Positions 9,686-19,074 of a stretch of DNA of 22,972 nucleotides are shown in pieces. The stretch's first letter is position 1. Each line of letters begins with the position of its first letter. The notes under the pieces are model-generated. The model was not told the origin of the DNA. It ran no database searches and saw nothing but the letters and a program-made list of their open reading frames with translations. The stretch covers positions 60,286-83,257 of the forward strand of contig NWUY0300038572.1 in the NCBI GenBank assembly GCA_004151065.3, written 5' to 3'. The position numbers and the translations under genes were made by a program. The stretch is from Larix sibirica. Its lineage: Eukaryota; Streptophyta; Pinopsida; Pinales; Pinaceae.

Positions 9686-9870
9686 TATATAAAATATTAT
9701 ATATAAAATAGAAGTACTAATAATATAAAATATTATATATTTTAAAATATTATATAATAGAAGTACTAATAAATAAAATATTATATAATAGAAGTACTAA
9801 TAATTCAAACTTAGTAGTATATAAAATATTAAATAATAGAAGTACTAATAATATAAAATATTATATATTT
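9671..9870. repeat. Nested AT-rich minisatellite at the LINE 5' edge
   Basis: The motif GAAGTACTAATA recurs at 9711, 9760, 9791 and 9839 (steps of 49, 31 and 48), with AAAATATTATATA spacers. A longer unit is also repeated: ATTCAAACTTAG starts at 9671 and again at 9803, each followed by about 70 similar bases. So a ~132-bp block holds shorter internal repeats. It abuts the first preserved ORF1 codons. Confidence 0.9.
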
Positions 9871-10846
9871 AGTATTTCAACTATATTTATTATATCAAGA
9901 TGATCTCACCAAGATCTTAATCAATGTGAGGTGTATATATGGTTAAATGTTGTCAAGTAGGAACATGACATATAAGCATCCTTGTCTTCTATATGTCCAC
10001 CTCAATTATTATCATTGAATTAATTCTTTGAAATTCTAATGGTTGTTGAATTTCCAACTCAACAAGCACAATTTTTCTTATTTGGCCCCAAATTTCCTCT
10101 AATGGGAAAAAACGTAACCATGTGTCCACAAACATAGAAACTCCAGATAAAAGTTTGTAGTCTTCATTTGCTCAACTTATTTTGACTAGGAATATCATAT
10201 ATCTGTGTTCCACATACCAAGGGTGTAAAATATCTATATAATAGTTGCCCCTAATGTACGAGATTATAAGAGATATTGATGGCCAAAATGCATTACAACA
10301 AAGGACATTGGAAAGTGGACTAAGGAAGAGTGTCACAAACTCTGGATTTGGATACGCCTATAATCATAAACCAATCTATTATATTTAAAACAAGTCTTCC
10401 TCTAAGTTGGGCATGCCCATGCTCAATTATACAATAATCATAGCCACAGAAAGTACATTGTGTATCTATGGAAAATGAAAGTGCAAAAGAGCATGGCCAC
10501 AAACAATAAACAGTGGATCCATGTCAAATAGGGTCATAGCCACTAGCAAATACAATGTAAATATGTCTCAGTATATATCAAAAAAATGTTAAGAACCTAT
10601 AAATATATATCAATTGATTTTTTAGTTTACCGATCATGTAGTGGTACATTTGTGTGCAACATGGGTGATGGCATTAGCATATGATGCTATCATGTCTCAA
10701 GCTCTTCAATCCAAACTATCAATTGTACAACTTCCTCTATGTGAATAAATGATTTGTCATTGAACATAGAAAAACATTGTCTGATTACTGGTCATTGATG
10801 TATACTGTTAACAAACGCGAGGGCACCCACTGATAATGAAAATGGG
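9871..10846. other. AT-rich region, no gene recognised
   Basis: Only short frames occur (for example 60 codons at 10320-10502, minus). None has a motif. The last ~66 bp before the N disagree with the second copy at ten positions and probably hold base-call errors. Confidence 0.5.
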
Positions 10847-10847
10847 N
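10847..10847. other. Single-N assembly gap 1
   Basis: One N joins two sequences whose ends repeat each other. A single N is a placeholder for a gap of unknown or negative size. Confidence 0.98.
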
Positions 10848-12074
10848 TAACCTTTTCTTGAGCATGTTGCAATGTCGATTTTCTCCCAACTTTAGAAGCA
10901 GTGCCCTCCTTGAACTCATCAAACCCAAGACCCCAGCCTCTTTAGCTATATTAGTCTGAGATCTCAAAAGGTAGGGTCCATACCCTCTTCCCGAATAGGA
11001 GTGGATGACCACAGAGCCCTGCAAGGAACTCACAAGTCATGAGATGAAATATTCCTCCTTAGACAAAACTACCACTTAAGGCTCGAGCCCCAGACGCTCG
11101 AGTTCTTTCCCTTTTTCACTCAACTAAGAGGAACTAGAAACTTCAATTGGCTTAATTATTGTTAACGCATCAATATTTTGCACTAAAAGAAAAGGAATTT
11201 TAGGCAGAGAATCTGACAACTTACCAGGAGAGGGAAGGACCTCATGTCCTTTCTTCCAAATTCGATCCAATTTATCAAATTTAAATAAGGACAAGACAAA
11301 CTCCCCGAACATATATTGCATGGGATCCTACCCCTCCAATCCAACCTTTTATTCATACTAAATAGGAATTTGTATTCCCCCCCACCACCACCTCCTTCTA
11401 AGACACCTTCGGCACCCCCGATGATTATCCACCAGGTTGTTCTTTCAGCGATCCCAATGAATCAAGGTTGTCCCTACTCAAAATATCTAAGTCATGAACC
11501 CCACACTCCTACTACTCTCTTATTTTCCAAACTTGTTTCTTATATTGTTTGGAACAATGAACTAACACATGTCCATAAATATGACATCTTGCACAGTGAA
11601 AGGGAAGGTCGAGATAATCTAAAAATTGATTAAAGGAGCTATCACCAAGCACCAAGAATACTAACTCATGCAAACCCAAACAAATATCAACCTCCATCGA
11701 TATTTAGGCGTGAGTTCATGACAGGGAAAGGAAAATACTCTCATCCACAACCACAAACTTTCCCATTGAGTCCCCTATAGCCTTAAAAGCCTTTGGTGTC
11801 CAAAACTCCAAGGGTAAACCAAGCAACTTTGTCCAAACTAGCGTGACTACCGAGAATTCCATTCAGTGGTCGAATAACAAATGCCACATTGTTTCAAAAC
11901 AAGTATATGTTTATCAAACATCCAACATCTATGAAGGATCCATTGCACATCCTCCAATGCACGAAAACCAAACCCTATCCACCCACATGCAAGCAAATTA
12001 ACCTCCAACACATAGTCCACTATGAGTTTCCAACTATCCATAGTCCATGCTTCCAAATGATTCAAACTTAGCAT
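10848..12074 (-). pseudogene. Second copy of LINE A ORF1 (within the artefactual repeat)
   Basis: The same DUF4283-like core (12074-11847), the following LPLDFW segment and the CCHC knuckle (11595-11554) as in the first copy, with 13 base differences between 8510 and 9442 of copy 1. It is cut by the N, so the last C-terminal codons and all of ORF2 are missing. It should not be counted as a second insertion unless the repeat is shown to be real. Confidence 0.85.
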
Positions 12075-12259
12075 TATATAAAATATTATATATAAAATAG
12101 AAGTACTAATAATATAAAATATTATATATTTTAAAATATTATATAATAGAAGTACTAATAAATAAAATATTATATAATAGAAGTACTAATAATTCAAACT
12201 TAGTAGTATATAAAATATTAAATAATAGAAGTACTAATAATATAAAATATTATATATTT
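12060..12259. repeat. Second copy of the AT-rich minisatellite
   Basis: Base-for-base the same array as 9671-9870 by eye. A tract like this would normally change length quickly between real duplicates, so the identity favours one locus assembled twice. Confidence 0.85.
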
Positions 12260-13235
12260 AGTATTTCAACTATATTTATTATATCAAGATGATCTCACCA
12301 AGATCTTAATCAATGTGAGGTGTATATATGGTTAAATGTTGTCAAGTAGGAACATGACATATAAGCATCCTTGTCTTCTATATGTCCACCTCAATTATTA
12401 TCATTGAATTAATTCTTTGAAATTCTAATGGTTGTTGAATTTCCAACTCAACAAGCACAATTTTTCTTATTTGGCCCCAAATTTCCTCTAATGGGAAAAA
12501 ACGTAACCATGTGTCCACAAACATAGAAACTCCAGATAAAAGTTTGTAGTCTTCATTTGCTCAACTTATTTTGACTAGGAATATCATATATCTGTGTTCC
12601 ACATACCAAGGGTGTAAAATATCTATATAATAGTTGCCCCTAATGTACGAGATTATAAGAGATATTGATGGCCAAAATGCATTACAACAAAGGACATTGG
12701 AAAGTGGACTAAGGAAGAGTGTCACAAACTCTGGATTTGGATACGCCTATAATCATAAACCAATCTATTATATTTAAAACAAGTCTTCCTCTAAGTTGGG
12801 CATGCCCATGCTCAATTATACAATAATCATAGCCACAGAAAGTACATTGTGTATCTATGGAAAATGAAAGTGCAAAAGAGCATGGCCACAAACAATAAAC
12901 AGTGGATCCATGTCAAATAGGGTCATAGCCACTAGCAAATACAATGTAAATATGTCTCAGTATATATCAAAAAAATGTTAAGAACCTATAAATATATATC
13001 AATTGATTTTTTAGTTTACCGATCATGTAGTGGTACATTTGTGTGCAACATGGGTGATGGCATTAGCATATGATGCTATCATGTCTCAAGCTCTTCAATC
13101 CAAACTATCAATTGTACAACTTCCTCTATGTGAATAAATGATTTGTCATTGAACATAGAAAAACATTGTATGATTACTTGTCATTGATGTATAATGTTAA
13201 CAAACATGGGGCCACCCACTTATAATGATGATGGG

Positions 13236-13373
13236 TACTAAGGTACTAAATACAATCATTAGTTGTGAATAAATGTTTTGAAGTTGAACAACTAATCGAA
13301 TCAGATGAATAGTATTCAATGTGTATACCTAATGTCGAATGCAAGGGAACGTGCCATTGATGTATGCAAGCCC
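13236..13373. other. Unique spacer between the two artefactual repeats
   Basis: AT-rich sequence present once. A 119-codon minus-strand frame (13246-13605) crosses it, but its product is a featureless hydrophobic chain with no family signature, so I do not call a gene. Confidence 0.5.
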
Positions 13374-14455
13374 CTAGGTACTGTAAAGGGTCTCTAAACT
13401 TGTTTCTCAGATAATGATTTGAAATTGCTAGGAAGAGGTTTGTTAGAAGGAGAACATTAAGGCATCTTTCATCAATTGACACGAAACACGTAACTAAATT
13501 GATTGATGGAACTAAAAGTAACAAAACCACTATATGATTCTTAATACTCAAATGGCCAACATGCATGGTAAAAAATATAAGGAATAGTCGACACAAGTTT
13601 ACCAACTTCCCTTAAACATGAACCGTGACACCGATATGACTTGGGCAAGAACTAATAATTAAATAGAAACTTATGAAAACCATCAACACTAGAGGCATTG
13701 AATGGGGCCTTTGTGATAATTGGAAGGATAATCAATTAATGGAGTAAACTCATCATCATGGTACAACTTTCTAAATTAATATTAAACCCAACTACAAAAT
13801 ATTTGATGCAAATAGGTTTCGTGTTCAAGGGCGACAATTATTGACAACTACCATGTTAATAGAACAAATTATAAAGGTTGATTTTATTTCTGCCCCTTTT
13901 TTGTTTTTTTTGCTTTTTTTGTTTTTTTAATGTTTTTTTCCTTTTTCATGTTTTCTCAGTGCAAAAAAGAAAAGTATGTTATGGTATAGTGGAGGGAAAA
14001 GGTGTTGTAAGGGCATGTGGATACATTCCAAGTACATGGGGCAATATTGTGCAAAATGAATGCAAAATAGGTACCAGGCTAGTTTTAAACATGAATAAAT
14101 GGGTCCCTCGAGGATAAATGGGTTAAATTTTGACCAAATAATAAGCAACAAAAGTGACGACAAAATTTGTAAGCACTAAAGAGCAAATGACAAGGAGGCA
14201 ATATGCACAGTTGCATAAGGAAAAAGGCATAAGCTTATGTATAATGATAAGTGTAGGATAAAGTTTGGCACAAGTGAGGATTACAGGTGCATTTTCACAA
14301 ACCAACAACCTATCATTATAGTCAAAACAATCAAATTACCTAATCATGGGTGGAAAACAAGGTGAAAAAATGATTCTGCACAATCTTGCACATGGTCAAC
14401 AAAGGTCAATATGATAGATATGTCAATTCTAAGCCATAGAAATGGTATTGTTGTG
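13374..14455 (+). repeat. 1082-bp direct repeat, copy 1 (likely contig-end overlap)
   Basis: It starts CTAGGTACTG and ends on the base before the N at 14456. It aligns to 14457-15538 at a constant offset of 1083; I see one mismatch (CTCAGA versus CTCTGA, near 13409). It contains no recognisable gene. Confidence 0.97.
13896..13947. repeat. T-rich tract (second copy at 14979-15030)
   Basis: Runs of six to eight T separated by single G, C or A bases. On the minus strand this reads as an interrupted A-tract and could be the old tail of a retroposed sequence lying at higher coordinates on the minus strand, but no coding motif or target-site duplication supports that. Confidence 0.6.
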
Positions 14456-14456
14456 N
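14456..14456. other. Single-N assembly gap 2
   Basis: One N between the two 1082-bp repeats, in the same arrangement as gap 1. Confidence 0.98.
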
Positions 14457-15538
14457 CTAGGTACTGTAAAGGGTCTCTAAACTTGTTTCTCTGATAATGA
14501 TTTGAAATTGCTAGGAAGAGGTTTGTTAGAAGGAGAACATTAAGGCATCTTTCATCAATTGACACGAAACACGTAACTAAATTGATTGATGGAACTAAAA
14601 GTAACAAAACCACTATATGATTCTTAATACTCAAATGGCCAACATGCATGGTAAAAAATATAAGGAATAGTCGACACAAGTTTACCAACTTCCCTTAAAC
14701 ATGAACCGTGACACCGATATGACTTGGGCAAGAACTAATAATTAAATAGAAACTTATGAAAACCATCAACACTAGAGGCATTGAATGGGGCCTTTGTGAT
14801 AATTGGAAGGATAATCAATTAATGGAGTAAACTCATCATCATGGTACAACTTTCTAAATTAATATTAAACCCAACTACAAAATATTTGATGCAAATAGGT
14901 TTCGTGTTCAAGGGCGACAATTATTGACAACTACCATGTTAATAGAACAAATTATAAAGGTTGATTTTATTTCTGCCCCTTTTTTGTTTTTTTTGCTTTT
15001 TTTGTTTTTTTAATGTTTTTTTCCTTTTTCATGTTTTCTCAGTGCAAAAAAGAAAAGTATGTTATGGTATAGTGGAGGGAAAAGGTGTTGTAAGGGCATG
15101 TGGATACATTCCAAGTACATGGGGCAATATTGTGCAAAATGAATGCAAAATAGGTACCAGGCTAGTTTTAAACATGAATAAATGGGTCCCTCGAGGATAA
15201 ATGGGTTAAATTTTGACCAAATAATAAGCAACAAAAGTGACGACAAAATTTGTAAGCACTAAAGAGCAAATGACAAGGAGGCAATATGCACAGTTGCATA
15301 AGGAAAAAGGCATAAGCTTATGTATAATGATAAGTGTAGGATAAAGTTTGGCACAAGTGAGGATTACAGGTGCATTTTCACAAACCAACAACCTATCATT
15401 ATAGTCAAAACAATCAAATTACCTAATCATGGGTGGAAAACAAGGTGAAAAAATGATTCTGCACAATCTTGCACATGGTCAACAAAGGTCAATATGATAG
15501 ATATGTCAATTCTAAGCCATAGAAATGGTATTGTTGTG
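14457..15538 (+). repeat. 1082-bp direct repeat, copy 2 (likely contig-start overlap)
   Basis: It starts on the base after the N and matches copy 1 to its last base (TTGTTGTG at 15531-15538), then continues into sequence found once. Homopolymer T runs are of equal length in both copies. Confidence 0.97.
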
Positions 15539-16082
15539 GTCCTTTCCTACAAAACAATGAAAAAATGGCTATTATTTAATTTTCTTGAGTGAAATTTTGG
15601 TTTGAAATGACTTCAATATAGTTAAAAAAATCAGTTTTAATTCATTGTCACCGTAGTAATTTGGTGAAATTCAAGAAAAATTTTGTGCCACCAGGACTCA
15701 ACTATTGATTGCAGGAGATTTGACCATCGGCTTTGCAAGCCAATCACTCTAGGTAGACCATCTCATCCTCCTTTTAATTCAATCTATTTCGATTTTAAAA
15801 TTCACTCATTTGTATTGCTACCAAACCACATTTGTTCAATAACTATGCAACCATCGTTTTCGCATAGAACATTTGTGAGTAGATGGACCTACTCATGGTT
15901 GTTCTATATGAAAACTATTGTCGATTGTGTTTGTGTATGATAATAGTTATGCCCATCCTTTAAAATGAGTAAAAAAATAATAATTTTCTCAAAAACTGAC
16001 CCATTCTTTCTTATATCGTCTTCGTAGGACTTTATCCACTATGCTAGAGTGGAAGGAGAGAGAACATGGGGATGTATATGTC
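15539..16082. other. No gene recognised
   Basis: An 85-codon plus-strand frame at 15683-15940 has no motif I know. The sequence is AT-rich and otherwise featureless. Confidence 0.5.
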
Positions 16083-16115
16083 GATGCCATGCGGCATCAT
16101 CCAAATTTGGATGCC
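16083..16115. repeat. Two adjacent palindromes
   Basis: GATGCC-ATGC-GGCATC (16083-16098) is a six-base inverted repeat with a four-base centre. It shares its last base with CATCCAAATTTGGATG (16098-16113), a perfect 16-bp palindrome. GGCAT (16093-16097) can also pair with ATGCC (16111-16115), so alternative hairpins exist. Confidence 0.85.
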
Positions 16116-18757
16116 TTGTGGGACCGCGGGATTCTAAAATTTTTTTTGTAGTTCAAGAATGTGCAAGCAAGGTGATCTTCTACAGATATAGGTGGGGTAT
16201 TGAAACCCCGATGTGTAGTTCTTCCATGTGGGACACGATAGTTTGCATATAGATTTCAAGGACATCCATTTTTTTATTGGTTTATCTCGTAGGGGGTGTT
16301 AATCTCAACAATGGACCTCTCAAGGTTGACTAACCTAACCTCATGTGAGGCTAAATGAGAAGAAGTAAGAATGTTACCCTATGTTTAAAGCCTCCTATAG
16401 ATATCATGTATTCAGTTCCTGAATTTATTAGGAGTCAAAGATTCATGTTGGTTTTTTTCAATATATGATTTTTAATTTTGTATATAATGAGAAGAAATAC
16501 TAATTGACAAAAAGTTTAATAAAGGAAATAAACTTAAACATAAATATATTATATCTACAAGAATTCACAAGATATTCCTATTCCGATATTATTATGCTTT
16601 TAAATGTGCTTTAACATCTTGAAACAAAATTCTCAATACACATAACTTGCAACAACATAAATAAATTTAAATGAGATAAACTACCTAGAAATATTCAAAA
16701 ACAAAATGAAAAAGTGTTTGGAGGAGTGAAAAGAGAGAAAATGGGAAAAACACTAAAGAATGTAAGAGCCCAAATATTTTTTTTATTAAAATAGACTTGA
16801 CTCCATAAAATGTATCTAGTCTGAAAATGTTTTACAAGTCTCTGTGAAGACTTGGGCTGAGAAAGACTTAAATTGTTCCTAACATTTTTGGGACCGTATA
16901 AAGAACTGTCAAATGAACAAAGAAGCAAAGCAAAACACATCATGGGCCAAGCAATACAAGTCAAGAAGCTACCTCAAGTATTTCATCTTCATATGATGCC
17001 ACTAATTAGCACCAACAATGATGTGGAACTTCTAACACAACAGACATAAACAAATAAACATATACCTTTCAAACACAAGCAGAGCACAATTTTACTTCAT
17101 CATTCCCTACCACTTTGTGAACTTTCCCTGCTATCAACAAACATGGCAAAGCCTACATAAAATATATTATGGAATGCAAGTGAAAACTAACAAAAATCAA
17201 TTTTCAAGCTCTTAGCATACCCTTTTCCCTCTCATAATCTAGTCCCAAGTAAGTCTCCTCTCCTTCATTTTAGGCTACTACTTGGTCGGTTATCAATTAC
17301 AACTAACCCCTTTAGTTAATTATTAACAAACCATAAGTTTGTGAGGAGACTATTATCATCGTTCACTTTTATTTTGTTTTCCTTCCTTTTCTTAAAAAAA
17401 AGGAAGGGAATACTTTTAATGTCATTGGGTGGCAGGGGGGGTTTAAAATAACAGTAGTAAATCAGCATAGTAAAACCTGAGATAAAGAAAGAGGAAAAGG
17501 GAAAGGGAGGATGAAATCTCATATTATCATCACATTTCAACATCAACCAACCTCAAGGGGGGGTGAAATATCGAGGCTCAAGTGAGCTTATGCCTCCCAT
17601 ATAGTACCATTCTCCTACAAACAACTTCACAGTCCTTGGATTTGCAACACACTTATCATCTACTCAAAACACATGTGATACATCAACAAGGCAATAAACA
17701 TGTATTCATCATTACAAGTATACTTCCACTTTGTAACTCCCAAAATAAGCATTTCAAATGAACCATACATGCTAATCCAAATACTAGTAAAGCATGTAAC
17801 ATTTCATTCACAAGTCATCAAAATTGTACCATTTAAAAGGTGTAAGTCAAATCAAAACATACCACTTACACCAATCCGTAATGCATTCTAAGTACCATAA
17901 ACACAAAAATAAATAGACTGAAGTATCATCAATAGAACAAAATGTATGGGTGCATGTCCAAGAAAATGATTTCTTCTATGGTTCTTCTCTTTGACTTGGC
18001 AGCATTTGTCTCTGAGTGGACAGTACCAGGATGAATTGGCACATCAATACATCATCAATTGTACCACGAAAACAACCACTATGTGTGTGTCATACATTGC
18101 CAACAAAGGAAGGAAAAGGGTATTGGGCAGAGTATTTAATTAGAGGATCCAAAATGGGAGGAAAGGGACATCAGGCTTCATATGTATCTCAATGGGTTGG
18201 ACTCATTCCTCATATAACTCCAAAAAAAGGTGTCAAGGCTTGACCCATGGGCTGCCTAAATAAAATTCCACGGTTCAAATCACTACAACACTAAAAGGTT
18301 ATTTAGAAAATGTGCAGGTTGAGTTGGGATCATCAAGGCCATTATATATCATTAAAGGGCATGCACCAAACACCATGGCCATGAGCCTATATAAATATAT
18401 GATTTCCAAGATTGCTATTTAATATTGTGAAAATAAAAAGGTGAGTATGCAAGGAGTCAAGCTTTCCCTAATGCCTACATTATATTTCAAAATGTAGTAT
18501 ACTAATATGAGGTTATATCCCTAAAACATAGGGGCTTTTTATCACAACATGGAGAGGGATAAATTTGGTAACAAATGGGTGAAAGGGAGCAAAATTCATA
18601 GAGGTCATTAGCCACACTACCACCAAAACCATTACCATGCAAGAAATGAAATAGGAATAAGCAATTATAAGGTTAAAATCCATGTTAATGCCTACCTTTG
18701 TTAGCATGCCTTGATTATGGAAGCTTGGGAGTAAATTTTTGAATTTGTGCTACGTCA
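16116..18757. other. Long AT-rich region, no gene recognised
   Basis: I read both strands for reverse transcriptase, integrase, transposase and zinc-knuckle motifs and saw none. The longest frames are 60 to 90 codons and featureless. Two G-runs (17436-17442 and 17557-17563) and a purine-rich stretch near 17480-17520 stand out, but they have no partner element. Confidence 0.5.
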
Positions 18758-18760
18758 AAA

Positions 18761-18773
18761 TGGTATTTAGAGC
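18761..18773 (+). promoter_or_regulatory. Possible degenerate retrotransposon primer binding site
   Basis: TGGTATTTAGAGC resembles TGGTATCAGAGC, the initiator Met-tRNA binding site common in plant Ty1/copia elements. It differs by one change and one extra base. It follows GTCA at 18754-18757, where a 5' LTR could end in CA, after a three-base spacer (AAA). No matching second LTR, gag or pol lies in the window, so this may be coincidence. Confidence 0.25.
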
Positions 18774-19074
18774 ATTCTTAGGTCTAGGCATAGCCTCCAT
18801 GAATAATCCAACCGCAAGCTCAAAGGTTTACTTTCTTCATCCAAAAAAAATACCAAGGGGGCCTTGAGGTTTAACCTCTAACTCCATGAAATTTGAACTA
18901 CGTTGGGCAACAAAAAAATGCAAGATACGACACATAGCATGAAGCCGTCAACAAATTCAAGCAAAACAAGATCAAGGCAGGGAAAACAAGAAGTTGTGCA
19001 TTGTTCCCTTCAACTCTTGGAGTGGATGCAAAAACCAAACAACAAATGGATCGAAAGAGGTAGGTTAAGGCCCA

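Larger units (their letters stand above)
4040..9690 (-). mobile_element. Near full-length, dead plant L1-type LINE (family A)
   Basis: Read from high to low coordinates, the element has ORF1 (9685-8433), then ORF2 (8432-4249), then about 200 bp that would be its 3' untranslated region. This is the two-ORF order of plant L1 LINEs, which copy themselves by target-primed reverse transcription. ORF2 carries endonuclease, reverse transcriptase, a Cys/His C-terminal part and RNase H. Both ORFs carry many stops and frameshifts. ORF1 begins within the DUF4283-like domain, so the 5' end is slightly truncated or hidden in the AT minisatellite. The outer limits are approximate: both flanks are extremely AT-rich, no clean poly(A) tail is visible (only a run of eight A's on the plus strand near 4063-4070, which is the wrong strand), and I could not find a target-site duplication. 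Confidence 0.9.
8459..10846 (+). repeat. 2388-bp direct repeat, copy 1 (likely contig-end overlap)
   Basis: This copy ends on the base before the N at 10847. It aligns to 10848-13235 at a constant offset of 2389 with no indel. By hand I count 23 mismatches, about 99.0% identity. See the finding for why this is probably an assembly artefact. Confidence 0.97.
10848..13235 (+). repeat. 2388-bp direct repeat, copy 2 (likely contig-start overlap)
   Basis: This copy begins on the base after the N and stops matching copy 1 exactly where copy 1 runs out. It therefore has the geometry of two overlapping contigs placed end to end. It contains a second LINE ORF1 (10848-12074), a second minisatellite (12060-12259) and the same unannotated flank. 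Confidence 0.97.

Noticed and set aside
4011-9720. AT-rich words on both LINE flanks considered as a target-site duplication
   Set aside because: Both flanks are so AT-rich that short matches mean nothing; no distinctive word of more than about ten bases is shared at plausible end points.
10785-11033. 82-codon minus-strand frame spanning the N at 10847
   Set aside because: It joins two contigs across the gap. The part after 10848 is simply the ORF1 C-terminal region of the LINE.
13246-13605. 119-codon hydrophobic minus-strand frame, a possible membrane protein
   Set aside because: Its hydrophobicity follows from AT-rich codons. There is no family resemblance, no promoter context, and it crosses the edge of an assembly overlap.
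14344-14688. 114-codon minus-strand frame spanning the N at 14456
   Set aside because: It is an artificial fusion across the gap and has no recognisable motif.
17430-17565. G-runs and a purine-rich stretch, considered as a polypurine tract next to an LTR
   Set aside because: No LTR ends, no upstream pol genes and no paired repeat were found.
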